Shown in pieces: positions 14,131 to 26,971 of a DNA stretch of 64,000 nt (positions within the stretch are counted from its first letter, which is position 1; each line of letters begins with the position of its first letter). Position numbers and translations under genes: made by a program. This DNA is from Pictodentalium vernedei (lineage: Eukaryota; Mollusca; Scaphopoda; Dentaliida; Dentaliidae): contig CM062289.1 in the NCBI GenBank assembly GCA_031216915.1, positions 447,912,910 to 447,976,909 on the forward strand. Direction: 5' to 3'. A model generated the notes under the pieces. The model searched no databases and was not told the origin of the DNA. It was given only the letters and a program-made list of their open reading frames with translations.

Positions 14131-15530
14131 GATCACCCTAATCTTGATCGTCTGAAATAGAAATTGATAAAGTAGAGTGACCCTGCGGGGAAAGGACCGG
14201 AGTGTCCAATTCCCCAATAACATACCGTGACATACGCTTCCCATATTGTCATCGAAATCATACGATACAGAACAGGAGTTAATGCGAGTACACTGACCAC
14301 ATATAGAATGAATATAAAAGTCAGAGGAAGACTTTCTCTTATTACAATAGATCAATATCCTTTCAATGTGAAAAGAAAACAAGTCCTGGTACTCGCACTA
14401 ACCTCTGGCAATCAAAATACATAATAATAATATGATCCATTAATATAGAAAAAATAATTGAAATCAAAATATTTTGAAAAAATATTTTTTCAGAACAGCC
14501 CAAGTTTCTGAAAAGTAACGTTGAGCCCCAATGGATCCCAAGCCTAAGTGTGGACAAAAATTTAAAAAATATTTTAAACAATTTATTCAACACTTACGAA
14601 CAATAATAATGTATCTAGTTATGATTAAAATAACATCAAGCTATTATTTTCCAGAAATCCCCCCCTCACACAGAGGGCTGTTGTAAATGTAAACAATGAG
14701 TGTAAAAACACTAAAATAAGACTCCAGGCACCCAGGCCCGAAATCAGTTACCAAAAATACACTATCTGATGCAAAACAGAGACTTCCATGGAAGAAACTG
14801 CAGAACATCAGATGGTAGATGCAGAACACAACGCCTAACCACCCGTAGGTGAAGATGTAAACATGGGGAAAAGAACAGAATTCATTCTGTTATTCAGCTA
14901 AAACTCCCAAGAAAATTTAGTAATAATAATTACAAAAACTATGCCAAAAGCATGGGAGAATAGCAAGGGGGAATTTAAAGGACAGGGAGAGAGGAAAACA
15001 CTGAAAGAACAGTGTAACTAAATAATCAGAATGACAACAAAATGGCTGCTGCCTCGAAAATAGGTAACTTAACATAATTTCATTAAAAAATTTTAAGTTA
15101 CAGCCCTGATAATATTCTGTCACACATTTTTCCTCTCCTCCTTCTCTATCCTCCTTAGAATCACCATTTCACTAATATTTATGTGTCTGGCATCATTTAA
15201 ACTGAGATTTACAAGCACAAAGATCAGTCAGATGTTAACTGATGAAGGGCCAAACTTAGAATGATTAATGGCGCCAATTTCGGAACATCCTTGACACTGC
15301 GCATGCGCAGTAGAGGTGAAGTGTGGAGGGCCTTTCAAGACATGTTTTCTTTGGTTTTAGATGCAAATTTTGGGGATTGGGGGGCAAAATTTGTGTTTGG
15401 CCCTATATTTTAAGAGTTAGCACCAGCTATGTCTGAGTCATTGGTACAGTATAAAAATATTATTCAATTAACACGAGTATACAATTAACAGGGATTTGGT
15501 CAGTTTCCTGTGTTCTAGAGGTAAACTGAG

Positions 15531-15601
15531 CATTTATTCTATTATATCTTGTTTGACAGAGCTCATAGAGCTCTGTCCAACAAGATATAATAGAATAAAT
15601 G
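15531..15601. repeat. 71-bp palindrome inside the pogo-like MITE
   Basis: The arms start CATTTATTCTATTATATCTT and pair almost perfectly around GAGCTCATAGAGCTC. The palindrome lies in the MITE segment between DIRS copies A and B. Several MITEs in this window have a similar hairpin centre. Confidence 0.8.
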
Positions 15602-15786
15602 CCTGTATTGGATGTTATGAGGCCAAAAAGGTTGATAAATGAGGGGAATTTGGTGTGTGTCACAGTAATTTTTTCGACATATTACAAAAATTTATACACA
15701 ATTAACAGGAGTTTACTCTACAACCCATATGCAATTAACAGATCAAATTTGTACTGAAGGTACGGTAAATGGTTTTGTGTTTGAAA

Positions 15787-18700
15787 GTTAAAAAATTTAT
15801 AGTAATTTATATATTTTTTATACTTACCAATGACCCAGACATAGCTGGTGCTAACTCTTAAAATATAGGGCCAAACACAAATTTTGCCCCCCAATCCCCA
15901 AAATTTGCATCTAAAACTAAAGAAAACATGTCCTGAAAGGCCCTCCACACCTCGCCCCCACTGCGCATGCGCAGTGTCAAGGACGTTCCGAAATTGGCGC
16001 CATTTATCATTCTAATAACCAGTGCCTGGTAAGCGCTATGTACTCAGCGGGGAGGCAAGAGTTCCCAACTCCTGGGAGGGCCATCCCCGTCTGGGTCGTT
16101 GGTAAGTATAAAAAATATATAAATTACTATAAATTTTTTAACATTTTTATACTGTACCAATGACCCAGACATAGCTGAATAGTAAAAAGGCTGGAGGGCC
16201 AAGGACATAGAGCAAAATGGAATACGCTCAATAAAATAAAATAGAGTCATCCCCTGTAGGGAAAAGTAGTAATAGGCCTTACATGTATCTTTCTTATTTA
16301 TGATAAATTAGAAAGATACAACACCTTCCAAAAATTGAGCTTCATACATCCATGTACTCTATTAATATCCAATAATCCTTATACTAATAATTTTTAAAGT
16401 AAGCCAATAATAAAGTAAGTCTAGAGAATAGAGACTCTTATACTCCTAAAAGTGTGTGAGAATTGCATAATCATGTCCGTTGACATATGCAATATTCAAA
16501 AGCTATACTTTAAAAACTAAGACTTGAATGAATTTTATAAACTTAAACTTCTCACTAAACAACCATCCCAATAACAGCTCAGAATTACTAACTCCGGAGG
16601 AGGTATCCCCTTGTTTTCATAGTTAAAACAGGTGACCCAAGGGAACACCCTCCCCCCCCCCCTTTTTCTTGCCCTGGGTCAAATAGCCCAGAGCGAAGAG
16701 GGCAGCCGAACGGAGACACTGCCGAAACAGACAGCCTACCTAGCTATAGTAGCAACTGTTAAGTGAATGACATTCTGAGCAGTAGATAATAGACCTAACA
16801 ATAGAGGCCTCCAGAAATGGACTCGATATTTCTGAGATAAAATTCATGAATGGATGGCTGAGCGCAATGAGCAGCCTTCAAAAATCTATAATAGCAACAC
16901 TATTAATGTAAGCCCAAGAAGTAGAAGAACTCTTACTTCATGAGCCGAAATCTTAAGCACAACTGCTAAGCCAATGATATACCATAAGCAGTACGCTAGT
17001 TAATAGAATCCATTAACAATAAAATGGAGCGTAACGTCCTTCTACTAGACATCAAAGACAGAAGAAGCTTACGCCCTTGTAATAAACAGATATCTGTTTA
17101 TAAATACATAAACTGTACCCGGAAAGAGTAAAGGCCTATGCCCATACGAAGACGGAAGGACCTTAAAATAATAGGTTCCGGATAATAGGAGCCTAACTCT
17201 TATGCAACAATCCAACCTAAATAGTAACGGAAGTATTGATTCCGAAACTATGAAAGTGAAAATCATGCATCGATAGTGCATGAAACTCACTGACTCTACA
17301 GTAAAAGAGAAACCAACAGAATTACTGTCTAAAAGGTCAGAATTTGAAAACTACTGTTTCCAGAGGCTCAAATGATTACTTAGCTAAATAAGAACCGAAG
17401 TTAAAATCCATATAGGAATTTAATCTAAGGATTCTAAGTCTATTTATCAAAAAGTTACTAACTGACTTAGATAAAGAGACAAAAGACTCAATTGTAAACT
17501 ATCGTAGAGTGCATAGGTATGAGGTAACATAAACCTATAACCTAAATAACAACAGGCTGCAGTAGATCTTGTGAAACAAGTATACTAAAAACTAGCAATG
17601 CGTAGTATGGAGGGATCAACCATATGAACATAATGATCCCTACACCACGACGGAAGAGCCTCCACTTTAGTCGCATAGAATAGCGAAGAAGAGGATCTCC
17701 TATAGTAAGAAATCGCGTCCAAAGCTCGTCCAGTACAGTGCTTACAATGCAATACGGACCACACAACGGAATACATGAAGGTTGCGACCTTGCTGGTTGT
17801 GATAAAGATGACACGATTTACCCAGTGAAAAAAGATCCTCACATAGAGGAAGATTTCACGTTAAGATCCACAGTAGACAAGAGAGTAAATTACTCATGAT
17901 CTCTGTGAAGATAGAGATGCTATCAACAGAAATGTATTGTGGTTGTTTATCTTAGCAATACCTGCTAAAACAACAGCGCCGGAGGATACGCGTATCCTAT
18001 CATTCCGTCCTATAGATCAATAGAGCGTTAACAGTATTAGCTCAGAGATCTGGACAAGCCAACACATACGTCTGCAATTGATTAGCAAGCTGTGTCATAA
18101 ATAAAACATCATTGGGCGCTCCCATAGATAGCAAATCTGATTAAAAACTTGTTTGTTGAGAGTCCATTCTGACAGCAACAAGCGACCCGTAAGAGAACGG
18201 GAGTGCGATAAAACAATCAGACGACCCAGAATATGACGGACCAAAACTGAACTTGGTGTACTATAACCAACAGACGGATTCTTTCCATTAAATTGAATAA
18301 CGGAAACGAAAGAGTGCCTCCCTGGTTCCGGAGATACGCCACTACTGTCGAATTAAAGGACAGGAATTTGGGCATGCGTTTCTGAATAATGTTCATGCAA
18401 TGACATAAAGCAAGCCTAAAAAACATTATTCCGCGGAAGTTAACTGATAGCTAAAAGACTGCGGAACCCAAAGACCCTGGCACTTCGAATCCGTAGGGAT
18501 CAGTATATATCCCAATCTGTTTGACTGGCAACCGTCATAACAGCCACACTCGGGTCCGGCAACTGCGGCGGCACTCTCTGAGTCAACCACCGAATGTTTG
18601 CCCCAGTCTGAATCTCTTGTAACACTAGATAGACAAGAGAATGTATAAATCAAGCAATTCATGGATTGCCGGAAAGTTGCCGTCGAAGAGAAGCTCCTCC

Positions 18701-21700
18701 GAGAACGAAGCGACTCTGAGAGAGTTCTTAACCTACTATCCACGCGTGGATGTAGCTAGGGCTGCATCACGTCTAACCAACTCCAATCAGCCACTGAAGG
18801 GTGGAGTTATACGTGAACAAACTACTGCCCTCAAAAGAAATTACATTGAGAATAATATCCCGTAAATCTTTTCTTGAAGACGTAATGATAACGCCTCAGT
18901 AAGGCGGATTACGTATAATAAAGCGTCTAAGTTAAGTCTACTATACATAATGTCGTTCCCAACATTGAAATTGGAAAAGACATAAACGGTGAAAAAGAAT
19001 ATATGCAGTCTTTAATCACACCGTCTAGACGCATATGAACTCTCGGTATGCCCTGCTCTGCCAAAATAAACTATATGTAAAAAAGATAAAATGGCAGAAA
19101 TGAGCCACGCGGACAAGAAACTAAACTATCATGCTTAGTAGCAGGCTTGTATATATATATAAATATATAGCGTCGAAAAATAAAACACATGTTGTAATGA
19201 CAATATTGGACTGCGTCGGTAAGTCAGGGACAAAGTCCCTGTACCGATCGAAAAATCCGAGTCCAATGACGCTATAAGTCTCTTATCCCAGATCGCAGCA
19301 ATGAAGTCCGAAAAATAATCACTGGAAGAAATGCCAGAAGATATGAAAGGCATCTTCCGATACTACTAAAGGGAAAACTCGAAATCTTTCGAATCCCTTT
19401 CGCCATCCTGTCGGACCCTATAAAGCGTTCGGTCGTCCGTAGCTTGATGCAACCGCGGACCGCACCGACCCAGCGCCGTCGGATAATTCCTGATTCGACC
19501 GAGAAACCGTCAATTGCTGGGATGCTGCGAAACAACTGTGCTAACTCGGATAGCACGTCCGTCACTGAGGCCTGAGGAGCTGCGGTCTTACGATGCATTG
19601 CCGCAGGAAGCTCCGAGATCGTTACCCCGTGCATACTTCCAATATGCGAGCGAACGGAGTGTATAGGCCTCGTGTCCCTTGGCTACCGGATGGTGCGACC
19701 TATTCGCTGTGGAATCACTGAATGCCGAAACTGATCGGATACTCGAGGTCACGTAGCCAATGTGCGGTCATGTGCCCTGCTGTGAGGATGAGGAAGCATT
19801 AAAGACAGTCTCTCGGACTGTCAATATAACGGAGCGTCCCGAGCAACGGACATATGCTCCGAATGTAAAATATCTGAACCACAACATGCGGTCCCCTATG
19901 TTGTTGGCTTCCTCCGATCTGTCCTCAATCTGCCGTCACTGGGTGAGTACTAAAGAAATTAAAGTGCTCGCATCACCCAAATCTCCTTCCTAGACCGCAA
20001 CGGACGAACCCGGCAGCCGAACCATTCGATGAATGTACGCTACACCGGGTGAGCTAGCGAATGTCACTCCGTAAGCGATAGACATATTCCATGAGCACTT
20101 ATTGCCGCTAACTCTTCATTAACTATGACGACAGAGGCACACTTTTGAAAGACATCTCCATAACTCTTCGAACAAGAAACCAGAAATGCTTGGATAGCAA
20201 GCATAAAATAATAATATATATAGCGTCGTTCAATAATTCGAAAGTTTGTGTGACATTATTGGACTATGTCGGAACTGAGGGACGATGTCCCTGAACCGAA
20301 CCCAAAATTTCTAAGTCCACCGACGCTATCAGTTTCTTATCCGGCATCGCAGCATATGTTGTTCCGAAAGGGAAAGCTTGAAATCCACCGAATCCCTTTC
20401 GGTATCCCGTCGGACCGGATGAAACTTTCGGACGTCCGTACCCGCTTCCGCGGAGCGTCCCGACCCAGCATCGTCGGATAAAATATATGCGACAGATTCA
20501 GTTGATGCTGGGATGCTGCGATAAACTGTGTTATTAAGGAAAAGCACGTCCGTTCCCGAGGCCTGTGCAGTAGCGGACTTACGATGCATTGCCGCTGGAA
20601 GCTCCGTGTACGTTGACTCCCGCACACTTCCTATGCGAACGTCCGGAGTCTGCAGGCCTCGAGTCCCTGGCTACCGACCCAGCGCTGTCGGATAATTCTC
20701 GATCCGACACCGTTTCTGTCGGCTGCTGGGATGCTGCGATAAGCTGTGCTATGTGCACAAGAATGTCCGGCGTCGAGACCTGCGGAGGCGCAGTCTATCG
20801 GTGCTTCGCCGAGGGCAGCTCCGCATCAGATGGCTCCCGCATACTTCCTATGCGAACGTCCGGAGTCCATCGGTCTCGAATCCCTGGCTGCCGGATGGTG
20901 TGACCTGGTCGCCGAAGAATCCTTGATCGGCGAAGCTGGTAATATATCGGCGGTCACGCAGCCAAGGTGTGGTCGTGTGCGCTGACGAGAAGAGGAAGCC
21001 TTAGCAGTCTCAGCGGACTGCCTATACAACGGAGCGTCCCGAGCGACGGACGTATGCTCCGCTAACAACACATTTGTACCACAACATCTGGGGCCAGATG
21101 TTGTTGAACGAGAGAGGGGCCTCTCTCGCTTGCCGTCCGGATGGACCGGAACGAGCTATGAACCGGACTAAAAGGCTTCCTCCGTTCTCCCTCCGATCCG
21201 CCGTCACTGGGTGTGCATTAAGTTAATTTTATAGTGCTCGCATCACCCCAAAATTCCTTCTAGACCACAACGGACGAACCCGGCTGCCGAACCATTCGGT
21301 GAATGGACGCTACACCGGGCGAGCTAGCGGACGTCAAAGGCCGTCGAACCTACTAGGGTCCTCTTAGGCAATTGGCGTATTACATGAGCACTTTTCCGCT
21401 AGCCCTTCATTAATTGTGACGACGGAGGCACACTGTTGGAAGACATCACAGATACATCACCCTAATCTTGATCGTCTGAAATAGAAATTGATAAAGTAGA
21501 GTGACCCTGCGGGGAAAGGACCGGAGTGTCCAAATCCCCAACAACATACAATGACATACGCTTCCCATATTGTCATCGAAATCATACGATACAGAACAGG
21601 AGTTAATGCGAGTACACTGACCACATATAGAATGATAATAAGGTCAGAGGAAGACTTCCTCTTAAAACAATTGATCAATATCCTTTCAATGTGAAAAGAA

Positions 21701-22786
21701 AACAAGTCCTGGTACTCGCACTAACCCCTGGCAATCAAAATACATAATAATAATATGATCCATTAATATAGAAAAAATAATTGAAATCAAAATATTTTGA
21801 AAAAATATTTTTTCAGAACAGCCCAAGTTTCTGAAAAGTAACGTTGAGCCCCAATGGATCCCAAGCCTAAGTGTGGACAAAAATTTTAAAAATATTTTAA
21901 ACAATTTATTCAACACTTACGAACAATAATAATGTATCTAGTTATGATTAAAATAACATAAAGATATTATTATTTAGAAATCCCCCCCTCACACAGAGGG
22001 CTGTTGTAAATGTAAACAATGAGTGTAAAAACACTAAAATAAGACTCCAGGCACCCAGGCCCGAAATCAGTTACCAAAAATACACCATCTGATGCAAAAC
22101 AGAGACTTCCAGGGAAGAAACTGCAGAACATCAGATGGTAGATGCAGAACACAACGCCTAACCACCCGTAGGTGAAGACGTAAACATGGGGAAAGAACAG
22201 AATTCATTCTGTTATTAAGCTAAAACTCCCAAGAAATTTTAGTAATAATAATTACAGAAACTATGCCAAAAGCATGGGAGAATAGCAAGGGGGAACTTAA
22301 AGGACAGGGAGAGAGGAAAAACACTTGAAAAAACAGTGTAACTAAATAATCAGAATGACAACAGAATGGCTGCTGCCTTGAAAATAGGTAACTTAACATA
22401 ATTTCATTAAAAAATTTTAAGTTACAGCCCTGATAATATTCTGTCACACATTCTTTTCCTCGACTCCTTTTCTATCCTCCTTAGAATCACCATTTCACTA
22501 ATAATTATGTGTCTGGCATCATTTAAACTGAGATTTAAAAGCACAAAGATCAGTCAGATGTTAACTGATGAAGGGCCAAACTTAGAATGATAAATGGCGC
22601 CAATTTCGGAACGTCCTTGACACTGCGCATGCGCAGTGGGGGCGAGGTGTGGAGGGCCTTTCAGGACATGTTTTCTTTAGTTTTAGATGCAAATTTTGGG
22701 GATTGGGGGGCAAAATTTGTGTTTGGCCCTATATTTTAAGAGTTAGCACCAGCTATGTCTGGGTCATTGGTACAGTATAAAAATAT
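15787..22786 (-). mobile_element. DIRS-type retroelement, copy B (non-autonomous, mosaic)
   Basis: It has the same ends, inverted repeats and internal complementary region (about 16089-16177, 355 bp from the left end to the junction) as copies A, C and D. It carries the duplicated gag-like region of the A/B/C sublineage, plus a segment around 20660-20960 that resembles copy D far more closely than it resembles A. It is broken in many places. It lies in the same pogo-like MITE as copy A, about 330 bp away, in the same orientation. Its right end at 22786 is followed directly by MITE sequence. Confidence 0.85.
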
Positions 22787-23904
22787 CATATTCGATTAAC
22801 AGGGATATACAATTAAGAGATATCCAATTAAGTCGGCTCCACTGTATTTTGTGATTTTATTACATGCTTGTTCTATGATATCCCCATCTGCAGCAACACT
22901 AAACCATGTGGAAAATAAAAATCTGTTCCGCACCTATGTACGGAATGGAAATCGTTGACCAACTATTTTGGAATAGAAGCAAAATTTCACTGGAATTTTC
23001 TACAGATAGTGCAACGTAATTACATTTTGAATCGCTAGCGACAGCTGAAAATCGTCCCCTGAGTTCCAGTGTGTTCTATGTGGCAGAAGGCACATAGAAC
23101 ACACTAGAACTCAGGTGACGAAATAGTAACATGGGTTCCCCTTGCAAATTTGGCTGGCGATGTGTTCTTTTTGTTGATAGCTGTCTTAGAAATTGCTGAG
23201 TGTCCTTCTAATAATTTCTTTTATAGACATGAAGGTGTGTGATAAACACATAACGACACGCGTGTGTGAATGGGTTAATCAATATGGCACTTGTGGCATA
23301 GCCGAAGGAAAAAACTCCAGGCCTGCAGCCTCTCGTTCTATCCTTCCATGCTCGCACACATGCCATATCGATGAACCCATTCACACACGCATGTCATTCT
23401 GCGTATATATTCTGAGAGAGGAAACAGGGCTCCCCAAATCGTGAAAAAAAATCTGGCTGCCAGTAAGGTAGGCTTCAAACTAAATGTGGTGGCATATCAA
23501 AAATCCCACTTGCATCACTTTTGACCTGAAATCTGTAATGACCTGTAGATGTTTTAGAGCATTTTTATACACTTTGAGAATCCAAATTACAGAAATGTTC
23601 CCAAATTAGAGGGAATAATGCATGGTATCATCTGTTTTTTCTGCTCATCTGTCCAATTTTGCCCACAAAATAATTTAACCCTGAGTGTGTGATGGTTGGA
23701 ATTTTTATACATTTTTGCTGCTAAACGAAGGTCTCCATCATGTGGCTTTGCACTTGTTTCTGGGCAAGTCTTGCCTCGAAACAACTGCCAAGGTACTTTG
23801 AATGTAACACACAAGTTCACCTATAGTCTGCCTGTTGGAGCACCTGTTCTGTTGCAGTAAAAGGGATTATGGTCAGAATTAGGCCCTTAATCCTTAAGGA
23901 TTGT

Positions 23905-24373
23905 CCACGTGGGGGCACGATGACGCTGTGTACTAAGGCATTCTGCACGTTGATGGTGTGCATGTCTTGTTTGTTTGTTGGTGGTTAACGTCACATATTT
24001 ATGCACCATGGCTAATCGTGACACAACATGGAGATGAAGTCAAGTTTAGTCAATCGTTGATCTACATGTTGCCCATTTTAGAGGACTTTCACCCCAAGCA
24101 TTGGTGACTGGGTCCTATTTTACTAGTAAAGCGGAACTGGTTTACCACAGTAAATAAGTGCTGCTTACTTCCCGGGGTTCCCACGGGGAGTGCATGTCTT
24201 CAACCAATCTAACCCTGCCTGTGCTGCAGTGCAGAGTTATGATGTTGGGGAGCTGGCAGCTGCTCGTCGTTGCTCAGTGGTTCTCTCCTAGTACTCTGGC
24301 TTCCTTCGCCTGTAAAACTCACCGACATGATGTGACCCTGGCTGTTAAAGTGTCATTAAACCTTAATAAATAA
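23905..24373 (+). mobile_element. SINE fragments, two or three pieces in mixed orientation
   Basis: Sequence at 24166-24373 matches, in reverse, the body of the complete SINE at 56394-56754 (for example the TTGGGGAGCTGGCAGCTGCT segment) and ends in an AATAAATAAATAAATA tail. Another piece near 23905-23970 is in plus orientation. A third, around 23975-24025, shows the tail region in the opposite orientation. None has a complete tRNA-like head. Confidence 0.65.
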
Positions 24374-25040
24374 ATAAATAAATATCTGTATGAATTTACC
24401 TTGTGTATAGGCACTCGTCCATAAATTGTAACAAGGCAAAAACATGTGAACAAATTTCCTCAACCAAGGAAAATTTAGCACTCAAACAGTTGACAGCATC
24501 CACCAGAAGAAAATGGAAAGAGTGTCACTCAAAACGTGTAGTTTGCTGCCATGCTACAAAAAGAATGTTCGTTTTTTTCAGGATTTCTTGTACTGCCAAA
24601 ACAAAATCCTGCACCTTTTCCAGGAGTTTCTAGAACTGGAAAAACTATATTGTTTATTTTCTGGCATTTACCAGCAATACGTTAAGTCATACAATGTCCT
24701 GAGACATGCACACGTGGAAGGAGAATGTCATGATCTACATGTTCTTGGGCTTTAAAGCCTGCACTTTACAATACGGTCTGTAAACCCTCTTTGGCGAATT
24801 GGACTTCCAGGGACCAACCTGGGCATGCGCCAGTCGTATTTGGTTCTGAAACATCAGGACCTGGCTCTTAAATCTCAGAAATAGGCTTCTCAGTTGGCGC
24901 GTAACTTCTCGGATCATATTTTGATATTCTTTCGATGGATAATCGAGAGAGACACTCTTACATGTACTATATATATGATTATCATTTATCATTGTTGTAG
25001 AGTGCTTAAGTTAATACTTCAAATCTTAATTACCAAGCAT

Positions 25041-25118
25041 TAATCTTCACTGTGGTTTCTGATCAAGTCTTGGCTATTTAGGCAGCCAAGACTTGATCAG
25101 AAACCACAGTGAAGATTA
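25041..25118. repeat. Near-perfect 78-bp palindrome (AAGTCTTGGCTG family)
   Basis: Arms starting TAATCTTCACTGTGGTTTCT pair around a TTGGCTATTTAGGCAGCCAA centre. The same centre recurs in hairpins at 42699-42765 and 59440-59506, so this is a dispersed hairpin family and not a local accident. A small MITE is the likeliest explanation, but I cannot define its termini. Confidence 0.75.
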
Positions 25119-25485
25119 ACGTTTGCTATAGTGTACTAAATGAAAATGATGAGAGCTATTACATACTTGCAGTGTGTGTTACAAACAGCAGTGTGACTCC
25201 GTAAATTGAAATCTGGCGCATGAATTGAAAAAATAGGCTCCTAGGCTAGAGCGTATTTTAAATAGTCCTGATCGGTCCCTGACTTGCATGATTCTGAGCA
25301 TATGTTACTGGTGATTACTGCCTATCGACACCTTGTGTACAGACATAGCATGCATGTGTGATAGCGTTCCTCAAATTCAAAAGACAGCAGTAGCTGTCCA
25401 CAATAGAAAAAGAGACATCTTTCAAATTAAGAAAAATTAATAATGGGCCTGAACAACTAAAATGCCGCAAAAAGGAAAGACTTAC

Positions 25486-25646
25486 TTAGTCCGCTGATGT
25501 GCAGTACTCAATAATGCCGTCATAACCTTCTGTAATGTTGAACTTTCTCTTGGCATGCAAAATGACCGTTCTAGCTCATGCTGTGACACCTCCCCAATAT
25601 TTAAAGGTTCTTGACACAAATAAAGGAAGTGGCCAATTTGAGGAAG
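25486..25646 (-). CDS. Exon of the KIAA2026/BRD10-like gene, helical domain
   Basis: The acceptor (tttttgcag) and donor (ACTAA|gtaagtct) are both strong on the minus strand. The 161-bp exon reads LPQIGHFLYLCQEPLNIGEV followed by SQHELERSFCMPRESSTLQK and VMTALLSTAHQRT, then two bases of the next codon. It starts in phase 0, matching the exon at 40570-40784, which ends on a whole codon. The IGHFL...LER...MP...L.K.MT.LL pattern is what I recall from the helical domain after the bromodomain of KIAA2026/BRD10. Such domains resemble chromatin-remodeller accessory folds, so a nuclear chromatin role is likely but inferred. Confidence 0.88.
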
Positions 25647-25779
25647 CTGCAAAAAACAAACAAGAAAATCAGTAAAACTGATGGATGCTGATGGATGCTC
25701 CCAGTCAAGTTAGTTAACAAGAAGATTTGTAAAATTGTGGTCCCCGCTACGGAAAACAAAACAAGAGGCCTGTGTCGCC

Positions 25780-26084
25780 AAGCGCTAATTCCCCCCCCCC
25801 CCCAATTGGGGAGGGGGATCATAGGTGGGTTTTTCCCCCAACATAAAATCACTCTTGGGGTCATAGGAGTCAATTTTTTGTTCTACATGTAATCACTCTA
25901 AATCCTTCAAAACACATTTTTGAGCGAAGGAAAAAAATTCCTAATTGACACAGGGGTGGGGTCATAGGAGTAAGAATTTCCTTCAAAATGCATTTTGGAG
26001 CAAAGAAAACAAGAGGGGGGGTCATCCCATTAGCTCACCAACACATGGCATGCAATAAACCTAGGCTTACTACCAATCTGCAAA
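25780..26084. repeat. Degenerate repeat stretch with C tract and duplicated motif
   Basis: A run of C at about 25791-25803 is followed by two imperfect copies of a motif containing GGGGTCATAGGAGT and CCTTCAAAA. A related copy lies near 38500-38645. No gene is visible. Confidence 0.5.
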
Positions 26085-26175
26085 TGAAAGTGTCAATGAC
26101 ACTTTAGCTTAACTTGTCTGTGTGTTATGTTTGATGAAAAGGATAATGTTCAATGTTTATGAAAGGATTATGAAA
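26085..26175 (+). mobile_element. 5' end of a Helentron-like element, copy 1c, interrupted
   Basis: The stretch starts TGAAAGTGTCAATGACACT and matches the first 90 bases or so of copy 1b (34356 onward). It stops where the second-family element begins at 26176, and I do not find the rest of it. Confidence 0.6.
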
Positions 26176-26970
26176 CAAGAGGCCCCAGGGGGCCTGAGGC
26201 GCTCACCTGACATGGTAGTCTAAATATCAAACCAGGGACTTGACTTGAAAAAGCTGCATATGCCCCTCCGAAGAAAAGCATATACCAACTAGATGAAGCG
26301 ATTGTGCCCACACAATACATAGGATTTTCCTATGAGCTGCAATTGTGGCCATGTTTGAAACATTACATCAACATTACATGAGGATCATTGGTAGAAGGTG
26401 TCCCAGTCTTCAATCACATGAAGTTTAAAAACATTTGAATCCATCAAACAGAATCATAGAATGTCTGGTGGCCATATTTTCCAACCAACGGGAATAAAAA
26501 GAGGATCGTTTGTAGAGGGCCTCCTATAAACCATTCTGCAATTGTGGCCATGTTTGCAATACGATCAAAATTAAAATGAAGAATGTCGTGGAGGGTGTCC
26601 CAGTTATCAACCATGCAAAATATCAAAACATTTGGCCCAGTGGTTTCAGAGCAGAAGAGTTTTCAAAACTGACTAATCAGAATCAAAGAATGCTTCTGGC
26701 GACCACGTTTTTTCACGCAACAGTTGTAGAGAACCTCTCATAGACAATGCCTGCCAAGTCTGGTTCAAATTGGCTCAGTACTTTCAGTGAAGATGATAAA
26801 AATGTGATTTCCCATAGGGTTTATATAGTAACTATAAGCCACAATTGCAGTCATAATTGCAACCTGATGAAGATTAAAATGAGGATCATTGGTAAAGGGG
26901 GTTACAGTCATCAGTCACACTAAGTTTTCAAACCATTTGGCCGTTTAGTTTCAAAGAAGATTTTCTTGAA
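26176..26970 (+). mobile_element. Helentron-like element of the CAAGAGGCCC family, copy 2b, 3' part missing
   Basis: The element begins CAAGAGGCCCCAGGGGGCCT and GCGCTCACCTGAC, the same start as copy 2a (60998). It is followed by about three or four imperfect repeat units. It is cut off where DIRS copy C begins, and the 3' hairpin end is not found on the other side of copy C. It starts directly after ATGAAA inside copy 1c. Confidence 0.6.
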
Positions 26971-26971
26971 A

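Larger units (their letters stand above)
8551..15460 (-). mobile_element. DIRS-type retroelement, copy A (non-autonomous sublineage)
   Basis: The two ends form an inverted terminal repeat (8590-8778 with 15258-15446) with unique short termini outside it, and an internal complementary region lies at 8853-8941. Coding remnants read on the minus strand. Tyrosine-recombinase-like sequence covers about 9560-10620, RNase H-like sequence about 10750-11400, and gag-like sequence from about 11450 to 14300, including a tandem duplication. It is broken in many places and its coding parts are incomplete, so it could not have moved without help from a copy such as D. It inserted into the pogo-like MITE without a visible target duplication, as expected for a tyrosine recombinase. 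Confidence 0.85.
8509..22844. mobile_element. pogo/Tc1-mariner-like MITE, split by two DIRS insertions
   Basis: The left terminus at 8509 starts CAGTAGAATCCTCTTAATTG. The right terminus ending at 22844 is its imperfect inverse (CAGTGGAGCCGACTTAATTG when reversed). Both are flanked by TA (8507-8508 and 22845-22846), the expected Tc1/mariner duplication. The MITE's own sequence is only about 420 bp: 8509-8550, 15461-15786 and 22787-22844. CAATTAACAGG-type motifs recur within it, and a long palindrome lies at 15531-15601. DIRS copies A and B occupy the two gaps. No transposase is present. Confidence 0.75.
22847..25485. other. Intron segment with hairpins and SINE pieces, no coding exon seen
   Basis: Palindromes lie at 23053-23120 (about 30-bp arms around a short loop) and at 23260-23290 paired with 23361-23390. 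A SINE mosaic covers 23905-24373, and a nearly perfect palindrome covers 25041-25118. I see no splice-flanked reading frame related to the host gene here. Confidence 0.6.

Noticed and set aside
24735-24992. 85-codon minus-strand frame as an extra host exon
   Set aside because: No family similarity, no convincing splice sites, and it does not fit the phase or protein continuity between the exons at 40570-40784 and 25486-25646, which already join perfectly.
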